The notes beneath the pieces are model-generated. The model searched no databases, was not told the DNA's origin, and saw only the letters and a program-made list of their open reading frames with translations. A program made the position numbers and the translations under genes. A DNA stretch of 64,000 nucleotides from Macellibacteroides fermentans (GTDB lineage Bacteria > Bacteroidota > Bacteroidia > Bacteroidales > Tannerellaceae), in assembly GCF_013409575.1 (NCBI RefSeq), contig NZ_JACCCY010000007.1, positions 1 through 64,000 on the forward strand. Reading direction: 5' to 3'. Position 1 is the first letter of the stretch; each line of letters starts with the position of its first letter. Positions 47,926-54,909 of the stretch are shown piece after piece.

Positions 47926-49212
47926 CTAATCTTTGAGGCATCCTATAGGAACAACATAAACGCCATCCTGCCTGCGATAGGCAAAGTCGCCAACCGCTGT
48001 AAGTATCATCAGGAAAGAAGGATTCTTCATTCTGTTTGTATCAATTTTTGAAGCGAGTGTATTCAGTGTTTTAGATCCTTCTTCAATTAGTTTGTCGCCA
48101 CCCAACTTAATTTCAATAAGACCATAGCTGCCATTTCGTAAATGAACTACGGCATCGCATTCCAATCCGTTTTTATCCCGGTAATGATATACCTCTCCAT
48201 CAAGAGCCTGTGCAAATACCCGAAGATCCCGAACACAAAGTGTTTCAAAAATCAAACCAAACGTTTCCAAATCATGCATTAAGTCATCCGGCCCCAATCC
48301 AAGGGCAGCCGTTGCGATGGATGGGTCAACAAAGTAACGGGTGTCCGTAGTCCTGATAGCTGTTTTGGAACGCAGATTAGGATTCCATGCGCGCATATCT
48401 TCTACAACAAATATTTTTCTAAGCGCATTGAGGTAAGAACTTATGGTGTTTTCGTCTAATCCGCCATGCTCATTAGCTGTCATATCCTTTCCTATTTCAG
48501 CAAAAGACGATTGACTGCCTTGATACCGGGCATAAGAGCGCATCAATCGTTTTACCCGTTCCGGGTCCCTGTCTACACCGTCTACCCGCTGAATATCAGA
48601 ATTCACCACCGCATCGTAATAATCGATAGCCTGATCCAGAGCAATGTCTTCGTCCTTACTCAAAAGCGATGCTTGTGGCCAACCTCCTCTACAAGTAAGA
48701 AAGGCTATTCTTTTCAAATCTAAATCACAAGTTGCAGCAATACTCTCTGGAGAATCAAATAGTTCGCGTAAACTTACACTGCCATTGGAGTCGCCCGATT
48801 CCCATAGGCTCATCGGACGCATAATCAGCCAGGCAAAACGCCCTGTACCCGAATGTAAAATTTCATCCCGGTTTGCCGGTACGGCAGACCCTGTAAGAAT
48901 GAAGTGCCCCAGACCTTTACGATGGTCAACCTCGAATCGTATCAGATCCCACAGTTTTGGCGTTTCCTGCCATTCATCAATCAAGCGAGGTGTATCTCCA
49001 TCTAATATCATCTCCGGATTTGAATCAACAAATAGCTGGTACTGATCTCTGCGTTTGGGGTCTGACATATAAATGATGCTTTTAGCCTGTTGCTCTGCGG
49101 TCGATGTCTTTCCACACCATTTTGCACCCTCTATCAATACGGCACCTTTACCTCGCAATTTCCTGCTTAGAAGCTGGTCTATCACTCTTGGTTTATAACT
49201 ATCTTTTGCCAT
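47926..49212 (-). CDS. AAA+ ATPase with DUF4143 nuclease-like C-terminal domain
   Basis: This 428-residue protein has an AAA+ ATPase core with the Walker A-like motif GAKWCGKT (residues 29-36), PRLIDEWQE as Walker B (about 75-83) and an RFAWLIMRPMSLWESG sensor region. The C-terminal DUF4143 domain (about 215-415) carries GLECDAVVHLRNGSYGLIEIKLG, a PD-(D/E)XK-like DNA-binding/nuclease core. The family is common in prokaryotes, usually alone, with no firmly known function. Its gene follows four 23-bp repeats located 59-141 bp upstream, and it is the first gene of the accessory island after susD. Confidence 0.9.
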   Translation of the reverse strand: MAKDSYKPRVIDQLLSRKLRGKGAVLIEGAKWCGKTSTAEQQAKSIIYMSDPKRRDQYQLFVDSNPEMILDGDTPRLIDEWQETPKLWDLIRFEVDHRKGLGHFILTGSAVPANRDEILHSGTGRFAWLIMRPMSLWESGDSNGSVSLRELFDSPESIAATCDLDLKRIAFLTCRGGWPQASLLSKDEDIALDQAIDYYDAVVNSDIQRVDGVDRDPERVKRLMRSYARYQGSQSSFAEIGKDMTANEHGGLDENTISSYLNALRKIFVVEDMRAWNPNLRSKTAIRTTDTRYFVDPSIATAALGLGPDDLMHDLETFGLIFETLCVRDLRVFAQALDGEVYHYRDKNGLECDAVVHLRNGSYGLIEIKLGGDKLIEEGSKTLNTLASKIDTNRMKNPSFLMILTAVGDFAYRRQDGVYVVPIGCLKD

Positions 49213-49270
49213 ATAAATCTATATGTATAAGGTTACTATGTATGTGGCAAAGATAAGATAAATATTTGAA

Positions 49271-49353
49271 TTCAGTCATTTGGCTTGATTTCATTCAGTC
49301 ATTTGGCGCAATTCTATTCAGTCATTTGGCGCATTTTTATTCAGTCGTTTGGC
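49271..49353. repeat. Four tandem 23-bp repeats upstream of the DUF4143 ATPase gene
   Basis: The core TTCAGTCATTTGGC occurs at 49271, 49294, 49317 and 49340 (the last with TCGTTTGGC), each exactly 23 bp apart. The remaining bases vary more. The block lies 59-141 bp upstream of the minus-strand ATPase start. Even spacing near two helical turns suggests binding sites on one DNA face, such as an operator array, although the function is unknown. Confidence 0.85.
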
Positions 49354-49474
49354 GGAATTTTGTTTAAGACAGCCTCTTTTCTATAAAAAGATCGCTTTGT
49401 ATAGCCTCTGATAGAGAGATAGTAAGCTGGGTGTTTGACATTTAAGATAGGTTATTCTAATGCTATAAAATATA

Positions 49475-49504
49475 AAAAGTCCGACTCTCGCGAGCCGGAC
49501 TTTT
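49475..49504 (-). terminator. Hairpin terminator of the candidate small RNA
   Basis: AAAAGTCCGACTC (49475-49487) and GAGCCGGACTTTT (49492-49504) pair with one G-U or mismatch. On the minus strand it is followed by TTTTTATATTTT. Confidence 0.75.
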
Positions 49505-49566
49505 CTTATACTTTCCTTTATCTCTACAAACATTAAATTAATTAAACCAGTGAATATTGAAATTGT
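49475..49566 (-). ncRNA. Candidate small RNA of about 92 nt
   Basis: A strong minus-strand promoter (49573-49602) predicts transcription from near 49566 toward a GC-rich hairpin and T-run (49475-49504). The stretch between holds no credible gene: a short open frame covers it only by running through the terminator hairpin. Promoter, short body and terminator together suggest an independent small RNA. I do not recognise its family. It lies between the ATPase repeats and the 25-residue repeat protein gene. Confidence 0.45.
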
Positions 49567-49572
49567 CCATTG

Positions 49573-49602
49573 CAAATATAAGGGTTATTTTTCTTCTCGC
49601 AA
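49573..49602 (-). promoter_or_regulatory. Promoter of the candidate small RNA
   Basis: Minus-strand TTG (49600-49602), 19 bp, then TATATTTG (49573-49580). Consensus match and spacing are both standard for Bacteroidota. Confidence 0.65.
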
Positions 49603-49816
49603 CTAATTATACAATGTTTCATAGCAGTCCGGGTAATTTGGATAATTAATTTATTAGGTTACGTGCGCCGCGCGAACATTATAATGTGTGCAAATATATC
49701 CCGACCATTTTTTATCCTACACCAGCAACTTATACAGGTAACTGGTTCCGGCTACTGCAATCAAACACCAACCAAGCAGGTTGGAAATATTTAGAAGATA
49801 ATAACTCCAATAATAG

Positions 49817-49848
49817 TTTGTTATATCAAATTAAATTCTCTAATTTTG
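49817..49848 (+). promoter_or_regulatory. Promoter of the 25-residue repeat protein gene
   Basis: TTTG (49817-49820), 20 bp, then TAATTTTG (49841-49848). The start codon follows 54 bp later. The rest of 49603-49816 shows no gene; a 62-codon open frame at 49686-49874 contains the promoter and is not credible. Confidence 0.7.
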
Positions 49849-49902
49849 AACTATTGCATCCAATCAATCTGTGAACACGAATAAACCACACTTTTCCTTA
49901 AA

Positions 49903-51147
49903 ATGACATCAGACCATCAACATAAAATTATTCATTTCCTTTTAGATCATCCCGATCTATTGAGGGATTGGATATCATCATACTATCCATTGTCTGAATC
50001 TCAACTGAAAACGTATCACAAGACGCTCAACTGGGATCGTATCTCCGAAAACAGCAACATTCATTGGACGTATGATATCCTAAATTCCTTTTCCGAAGAT
50101 TTAGAATGGGAAACAGTAACTCAAAATAGCAGTGTCTTCAAGGATAAAAGCTTTTTGGATAAATTCTACACTAAAATTGATTGGTACGGATCCGATGATA
50201 TCTGTTTCGGCTCGATAGTGGCCAACCACGGGCTTTATTGGGATAATGAAACGATTGAAAAATATGCGGATAGAATAAATTTCAATAAGCTTTCTGCAGA
50301 ATCCAATGTAGCCTGGAGTGAAGCGCTTTTAGATAAGTATTTTCCCAAATGGGATCTTGTCGAATTAGCGCACAATAAATCAATACCATGGACGCTTAGA
50401 CTGTTTGATAAATATCTGGATGAAAGTTATTTATCCTATTATGGAGTACAGACAAACCGCACACTTATCACTTTCCACTTTATAGAAAAATACAAACATT
50501 CCGTTGACTGGGAAATTATATCTGCTAATCCCCATCTACCATGGATAGAAAAAGATCTATTACATCTTTGGAGTGATAAAATTGATTGGAGCGGTATAGC
50601 AAGTAATAGTTTTTTATTTGCGCACGACCCCGATTTCTACCAAACCCATTGCGACAAATGGCAATCCATCAAAAATAAGGTATGGAGATCATTTTCTATA
50701 AATAATACCTTTCCCTGGACTATCGACATCATCGAAAACCATAAACACTATATCGATTGGAATTCGTTGTGTTCCAATCCAGGAATAGACTGGAATGAAG
50801 AAATGATTGACAATTATAAATCCCATATAGACTGGAATCAGCTATGTTCCAATGAAAAAATACCATGGAATGAAAAATTAATAGACCGTTACGCCGAACA
50901 TATTCAATGGGGCGGCTTTAGAAAATGCGAATTATACGATGAAAGAGGCAATCTGCTATCGCTTACCGGAGGCGAATGCTACGATCAGGGTTTGATAGAC
51001 AACAAATCCTTCCCATGGTCTATAGACATTCTTACACGATACGAGCCATCTATCGATTCTAAATCAATCAGCAACAAATCTTCCATATGGGAGAAAGCAT
51101 TCAAACCCTATATCAATGATGAAATGATAAAGATATTGTTGGGTTAA
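49903..51147 (+). CDS. Repeat protein of about twelve Trp-rich 25-residue units, unknown function
   Basis: This 414-residue protein has no signal peptide. After an N-terminal region (1-41) it consists mostly of units of 25 residues with the pattern (I/L)(D/N/E)W..(I/L)..N..(I/L)PW....(L/I)(I/L)..(Y/F)...; clear examples begin at residues 42 and 67 and in the segment near 280-330 (IDWNSLCSNPGIDWNEEMID followed by IDWNQLCSNEKIPWNEKLID). One Trp pair per unit recurs in nearly every unit, and some units are degenerate or carry insertions. The repeat pattern looks helical, like a solenoid scaffold. I do not recognise the family. By eye it is AT-rich compared with core genes, fitting acquired DNA. 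It has a good promoter and no operon partner. Confidence 0.8.
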   Translation: MTSDHQHKIIHFLLDHPDLLRDWISSYYPLSESQLKTYHKTLNWDRISENSNIHWTYDILNSFSEDLEWETVTQNSSVFKDKSFLDKFYTKIDWYGSDDICFGSIVANHGLYWDNETIEKYADRINFNKLSAESNVAWSEALLDKYFPKWDLVELAHNKSIPWTLRLFDKYLDESYLSYYGVQTNRTLITFHFIEKYKHSVDWEIISANPHLPWIEKDLLHLWSDKIDWSGIASNSFLFAHDPDFYQTHCDKWQSIKNKVWRSFSINNTFPWTIDIIENHKHYIDWNSLCSNPGIDWNEEMIDNYKSHIDWNQLCSNEKIPWNEKLIDRYAEHIQWGGFRKCELYDERGNLLSLTGGECYDQGLIDNKSFPWSIDILTRYEPSIDSKSISNKSSIWEKAFKPYINDEMIKILLG

Positions 51148-51190
51148 GTGTTAATAAAAATTACATAAGGCCTGGCATCTCCCTTTGTTA
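51144..51190 (-). pseudogene. Distal fragment of the IS256-interrupted ArdC/ImmA-like gene
   Basis: On the minus strand, next to the IS256 left end, a short frame reads KGDARPYVIFINT then stop. DARPYVIF resembles the conserved ARPLVIL-type strand that follows the N-terminal FNHYSIYNTML region in ArdC/ImmA-IrrE-type proteins, so it matches the upstream fragment at 52656-52847 on the other side of the element. It stops at once, overlapping the 3' end of the repeat protein gene. The match rests on remembered family patterns. Confidence 0.4.
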
Positions 51191-51235
51191 GAGACCGTAA
51201 TTTGAACTCTGTCCAAAAACAATTTACTTTGCATT

Positions 51236-52453
51236 ATGGATAGAAACAGTCAAGAGTACCAGTTAATGCGAGACAAGGCATTAGCACAACTTCGCAGTGG
51301 TGAATCACTCACAGGAAAGGATGGCGCCTTTGGCCCCTTATTAAAAGAGTTTTTAGAAGCCGCTTTAGACGGAGAGATGTCCTCTCATCTGGATGAGTCA
51401 GAGCGTCAGATTGGCAATAAGCGTAATGGCCGAGGCAGTAAGCGCGTTAAAACGATGGCCGGGGAGATTGAGATAGTGACTCCCCAGGATCGCCACAGCA
51501 GTTTTAATCCGGAGATTCTCAAGAAACGGGAGACGATTTTGGCAGATAATATGTCCTCCAAAATTATCAGTTTGTATGGCATGGGGATGAGTCTGAGAGA
51601 TATTTCCACTCATATAGAGGAAATGTACGATGTGGAGATTTCACACAATACCCTTAGCGAAATAATAGACCGGATCGTTCCCAAGGTAAAAGAATGGCAA
51701 AGTCGCCCTTTGGAGAATATGTACACCATTCTATGGTTGGATGCGATGCACTATAAAGTAAAAGATGGAGGCCGAACCGAAAGCAGAGCAGTGTATAATG
51801 TATTGGCCATCAACAAAGATGGCCGTAAGGAGCTTATAGGTATGTATGTTTCCGAAAGCGAGGGAGCTAACTTCTGGTTGAGTGTTCTGACCGATCTTAA
51901 AGCCCGGGGGATGAAAGATGTTTTGATTGCTTGTATTGATAATCTAACGGGGTTCGCAGAGGCCATCAGCACAATTTTCCCTCATGTGATTATACAGAGT
52001 TGTATTGTTCACCAAATCCGGAACTCATTGAAATATGTTGCCTCAAAAGATCAGAAAGAGTTTATGTCTGATTTAAAGACAATCTATCAAGCCCCTACGC
52101 TTGATCTGGCGGAATTGAATTTTGATAAACTACAAGATAAATGGGGTAAGAAATATCCTGTAGTCATGGATTCATGGAAAAGGAATTGGGACAAGCTTAC
52201 ATCCTATTTTGCTTATGATGAACAGATTCGAAAACTAATTTACACCACTAATGCCGTAGAAGGCTTCCATCGTCAAGTTAGAAAAGTGACCAAGACAAAG
52301 GGCGTTTTCCCTAATGACATGGCCTTGATGAAGTTGATCTACCTGGCCGTTATAAATATCTCAAAAAAATGGACACAGCCTCTTCATAATTGGGCATTGA
52401 CAGCCGGTCAATTGCGGATTAAGTTCGGTGATAGAATGCCATTGGATATATAA
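51236..52453 (+). CDS. IS256-family (mutator-type) transposase
   Basis: This 405-residue DDE transposase matches the IS256/Mutator family: LDGEMSSHLDESERQIGNKRNGRGSKRVKT at the N-terminus, IISLYGMGMSLRDISTHIEEMYD (DNA binding), WLDAMHYKVKD with the first catalytic Asp, VLIACIDNLTGFAEAI with the second, and TTNAVEGFHRQVRKVTKTKGVFPN containing the final Glu. Full length and intact, so the element may still be active. Confidence 0.96.
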   Translation: MDRNSQEYQLMRDKALAQLRSGESLTGKDGAFGPLLKEFLEAALDGEMSSHLDESERQIGNKRNGRGSKRVKTMAGEIEIVTPQDRHSSFNPEILKKRETILADNMSSKIISLYGMGMSLRDISTHIEEMYDVEISHNTLSEIIDRIVPKVKEWQSRPLENMYTILWLDAMHYKVKDGGRTESRAVYNVLAINKDGRKELIGMYVSESEGANFWLSVLTDLKARGMKDVLIACIDNLTGFAEAISTIFPHVIIQSCIVHQIRNSLKYVASKDQKEFMSDLKTIYQAPTLDLAELNFDKLQDKWGKKYPVVMDSWKRNWDKLTSYFAYDEQIRKLIYTTNAVEGFHRQVRKVTKTKGVFPNDMALMKLIYLAVINISKKWTQPLHNWALTAGQLRIKFGDRMPLDI

Positions 52454-52488
52454 TCCATTTTTCTTCCCGGTTTTTCAAACGCAAAGAA

Positions 52489-52567
52489 AAGGCTGTTCCC
52501 GGTAGTGAGCAAGGGTATATAAACGGCTCGTTCCTCACCGCCCTTGCACACTACCAATAACAGCCTT
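52489..52567. repeat. Long interrupted inverted repeat in the 3' part of the IS256 element
   Basis: Three blocks pair in order: AAGGCTGTT (52489-52497), GGTAGTG (52501-52507) and GCAAGGG (52509-52515) against CCCTTGC (52541-52547), CACTACC (52549-52555) and AACAGCCTT (52559-52567). It lies 36 bp after the transposase stop and could act as terminator, transposase-binding or RNA element. Confidence 0.75.
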
Positions 52568-52655
52568 AAAAAGCATTTGTAAATCCAAAAAGAAAAATTA
52601 TATTTGTAGTGATTTTCCTAGAATATGAACCAGACAGAGTTTAAATTACACTCCC

Positions 52656-52847
52656 GGATGTATCTCCAAAAAATATTACCGCATCATTCTGAAGATAATC
52701 CAACATCGTGTTGTATATGGAATAATGATTGAATTTTGCAATATAATCAAAGAACTTAAAGAACTCTTTACTGTCTTTGTGCTTCCAACTTTAGTGCAAA
52801 AGCTCATCAATTGTAAATTTATCATTTATATGAGAACTGTTTTCCAT
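52656..52847 (-). pseudogene. N-terminal fragment of an ArdC/ImmA-IrrE-like gene, interrupted by IS256
   Basis: The minus-strand frame from the ATG at 52847 reads MENSSHINDKFTIDELLH, then an in-frame TAA, then SWKHKDSKEFFKFFDYIA, then KFNHYSIYNTMLDYLQND and AVIFFGDTSG up to the IS256 right end. The FNHYSIYNTML segment resembles the N-terminal domain of ArdC-like ssDNA-binding/antirestriction and ImmA-IrrE-type proteins of mobile DNA. The stop plus the IS insertion make it non-functional. A continuation, DARPYVIF, lies on the other side of the element. The family call is moderate. Confidence 0.5.
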
Positions 52848-52888
52848 TTCAATAGTAGTTGTATTATTTAAGTTGGGTTAATATGATA

Positions 52889-53557
52889 TTATTTACTACT
52901 AATCACTAAAACATCTTGAAGTTGTACATACTTACAATCTCCTGTTTCTGTTATATTTCTAAAATTATATTTTCCACCCTGTGGTTTTAAATCTATTATA
53001 CTATTCCAATATGTAAATTTTGGCGTTTCACAACCAGGGTCAAGACATAATATTTTGATTGGTTGATTTTGTTCATTAATTTCAACGCCAACTGCTACCA
53101 AGGCATGTGAACCACTTCCTTTGTAAGCTATTGAAATGAGTAGTGGCTGATTGTTATTAATATTTTGATGTATTTTATCAATTATTTCATCTGCATTACC
53201 TTCAATATGCGTGCTGGATACATGTTTTGAAAAACTACGTTGGAGCATTTCTTTGATATTATCGAACTCCTCATGATAAAAGTAATTACCCTCTCTGTGC
53301 AACCCTTTTAGATCAAAAAACTCCTTTTTAAGCCGTTCAATCCCATATCGTTTGTCATAATTGTTGCCTGAGAGTCTAATATCGCTGAATTTTACTGCAC
53401 CAATCAAGATCAAATTCATCATTGTTGAATATACGGCACATGCACCATCCAAATTACCTTGCCTTAAATGTACAGTTTGATATTTTCCGTTTTTTGTTTT
53501 AGCTTTCACACCATCAACATCAATAAGAAGTTGTTCTATAATTTTTATTGTCTTCAT
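52889..53557 (-). CDS. Papain-like (C39-like) cysteine peptidase, cytoplasmic
   Basis: This 222-residue protein has no signal peptide and a papain-like catalytic set in order: Gln33 in HLRQGN, Cys40 in LDGACAVYSTMM, His151 in GSGSHALVAVGVE and Asp173 in LCLDPGCETP. The middle (about 60-130) is helical and basic. Spacing fits C39-like peptidases. The physiological target is unknown; cytoplasmic C39-like proteins of this size in mobile regions could be effectors, processing proteases of an adjacent substrate, or parts of defence systems, but no partner gene is obvious here. By eye it is AT-rich compared with core genes. It is preceded by two 23-bp-spaced repeats at 53596-53634. Confidence 0.78.
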   Translation of the reverse strand: MKTIKIIEQLLIDVDGVKAKTKNGKYQTVHLRQGNLDGACAVYSTMMNLILIGAVKFSDIRLSGNNYDKRYGIERLKKEFFDLKGLHREGNYFYHEEFDNIKEMLQRSFSKHVSSTHIEGNADEIIDKIHQNINNNQPLLISIAYKGSGSHALVAVGVEINEQNQPIKILCLDPGCETPKFTYWNSIIDLKPQGGKYNFRNITETGDCKYVQLQDVLVISSK

Positions 53558-53595
53558 GATTTATAATTTTATCTTATCTCTTCTGTATATAACAA

Positions 53596-53634
53596 TTGAA
53601 AAGTATACCAGATTCCAGTTGAAAAGTATACTAG
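53596..53634 (-). promoter_or_regulatory. Two direct repeats 23 bp apart upstream of the C39-like peptidase gene
   Basis: TTGAAAAGTATACCAG (53596-53611) and TTGAAAAGTATACTAG (53619-53634) differ at one base and repeat at exactly 23 bp, 39-77 bp upstream of the minus-strand start. Their place fits a tandem operator or promoter element. No good TAnnTTTG box is seen between them and the gene. Confidence 0.55.
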
Positions 53635-53684
53635 TGCTCATTGTTTGCGAAGATAAAAAAATAATCTAAACGTAGGTTAGATTT

Positions 53685-53708
53685 GAGGCCATAGTTTGAA
53701 CTCTGTCC
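53685..53708 (+). repeat. Solitary IS256-type left end
   Basis: The 24-bp sequence (GAGGCCATAGTTTG then AACTCTGTCC) matches the left end of the IS256 element (51191-51214) at 21 of 24 bases and in the same orientation. No transposase or right end follows, so it appears to be a relic end of a second, related element. Confidence 0.7.
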
Positions 53709-53901
53709 GAAAAAAGGGAAGCTCACAGGTGTATATTATCGAATAACTAATTCAATGAAAATGAGATCTGTAAGATATATTTAGTATTTGACATCTGTTT
53801 GTTCAGCTCTTTAATCTGGGATTGACTCTCAGCTTTATTTTTATAAATTCTTCTACATTCATTTTTATTGAAAATTTATGTAAAAAATTGAATTATAAAC
53901 A

Positions 53902-53909
53902 TACTTTTG
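53902..53909 (+). promoter_or_regulatory. -7 box of the truncated membrane protein gene
   Basis: TACTTTTG fits TAnnTTTG, 12 bp before the ATG at 53922 (13 bp from a GTG at 53919 is too close to use). Confidence 0.45.
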
Positions 53910-53921
53910 TAGAAAAAAGTG

Positions 53922-54143
53922 ATGACAGATATTCTATTTATACTTGTAATTGTGTTGACTCAAATATCAATTTGGTCTTATGTTAATGTTGCTAGAAGGG
54001 AGATGGATCTTTTTGGAAAAACTTGGTCCCGATTAATTGTGGCTCCATTCTTGTTAAATGTAATTAGTTATTTATCATTATATTTTTTAGCTATTCCGGT
54101 GATATGCACCCACCTAAAAAGCAGATATGCCTCTATTTTATGA
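53922..54143 (+). pseudogene. Small membrane protein gene truncated by IS21
   Basis: The frame encodes 73 residues with two hydrophobic helices (about residues 3-22 and 42-63, ILFILVIVLTQISIWSYVNV and VAPFLLNVISYLSLYFLAIP). The last 13 codons (CTHLKSRYASIL region) are read from the IS21 left end at 54105, so the true gene continued beyond the insertion and its distal part is missing. The original family is not recognisable; it may have been a small membrane protein with paired helices. Confidence 0.6.
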
Positions 54144-54172
54144 CTTAACGAACATTTCTAAATCTGCCAAAT

Positions 54173-54892
54173 TTACAGTTTTTTTCTTAAACTCTCTCCC
54201 TTTAGTTCAAAACGATGCGATGTGTGTACTATTCTGTCTAAAATTGCATCGGCAATCGTCTCTTCTCCAATAATGTCAAACCAGCTTGCCACAGGGAACT
54301 GGCTTGCTATAATCGTAGCCTTTCTGTTATGACGGTCCTCGATGATTTCCATAAGATCAAGTTGTTGTTGTCTTTCGAGGGTAGTGAGTCCAAAATCGTC
54401 AATAATGAGCAGTTCGGTTGCCGCAAGCTTTTCAAACTGCCGGATTATGATACCCTCCAGCCGGTTTTGTTTGAGTTTGATCATCAGTTTCTGCATGTTG
54501 TAATACGCCACCGAGTAACCTTGCAAACAGGCTTGGTGACCCAGGGCGGATGCAAGGAAGCTTTTTCCTACACCGGCCGCTCCGGTGATAAGGATAGAGT
54601 CTCCGTTTTTTATATATTCACCCAAAGAAAGTCTTGTGATCAGTGACTTATCTATCCCTCTTGCCGGATCATTGCTTAGTTCCTCGATGGAGGCTTTATA
54701 ACGGAAAGCTGCATTTTTAAGCAATCTGGCACATCGGTTGCTTGTGCGTTGGTCTTCTTCGGACTGAAGCAACAGCTCCAACCCATCGGACAGTGATAGC
54801 TCATTTACCTTACGTGTTTCATACAGGGTTTGCCAACAGTGGGCCATTCCCGGGAGCCGGAGGCCGGCTAGTCTGGACTTGATTTGTTCCAT
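54173..54892 (-). CDS. istB: IS21-family helper ATPase IstB
   Basis: This 239-residue AAA+ helper protein has Walker A GAAGVGKS (residues 104-111), Walker B LLIIDDFGL (about 158-166) and an ATIIASQFPVASWFDII region. It binds DNA and target sites and activates the IstA transposase. The family length is usual. It follows istA by 17 bp on the minus strand. Confidence 0.96.
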   Translation of the reverse strand: MEQIKSRLAGLRLPGMAHCWQTLYETRKVNELSLSDGLELLLQSEEDQRTSNRCARLLKNAAFRYKASIEELSNDPARGIDKSLITRLSLGEYIKNGDSILITGAAGVGKSFLASALGHQACLQGYSVAYYNMQKLMIKLKQNRLEGIIIRQFEKLAATELLIIDDFGLTTLERQQQLDLMEIIEDRHNRKATIIASQFPVASWFDIIGEETIADAILDRIVHTSHRFELKGESLRKKL

Positions 54893-54909
54893 GATTATTT
54901 TTTTTATAG

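Larger units (their letters stand above)
51191..52655 (+). mobile_element. IS256-family insertion sequence
   Basis: About 1.46 kb, with one transposase gene and imperfect terminal inverted repeats. The left end GTAATTTGAACTCTGTCC is at 51197-51214, and its inverted counterpart GACAGAGTTTAAATTAC at 52633-52649 (one mismatch). Exact outer limits are uncertain by a few bases, and no direct duplication is seen outside. It separates two fragments of a minus-strand gene. Confidence 0.85.

Noticed and set aside
49271-49353. Possible CRISPR array
   Set aside because: Repeats are direct with a 23-bp step, about 14 conserved bases and only 9 bases of variable sequence between, so there is no spacer length or cas gene to fit a CRISPR.
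49381-49575. 64-codon open frame on the minus strand
   Set aside because: It runs through a strong terminator hairpin and overlaps the predicted small RNA; no domain is recognisable.
49686-49874. 62-codon open frame before the repeat protein gene
   Set aside because: It contains the -33/-7 promoter of the next gene and shows no protein-like features.
53685-53708. Right inverted repeat of the IS256 element
   Set aside because: It has the same orientation as the left end; the true inverted right end is at 52633-52649.
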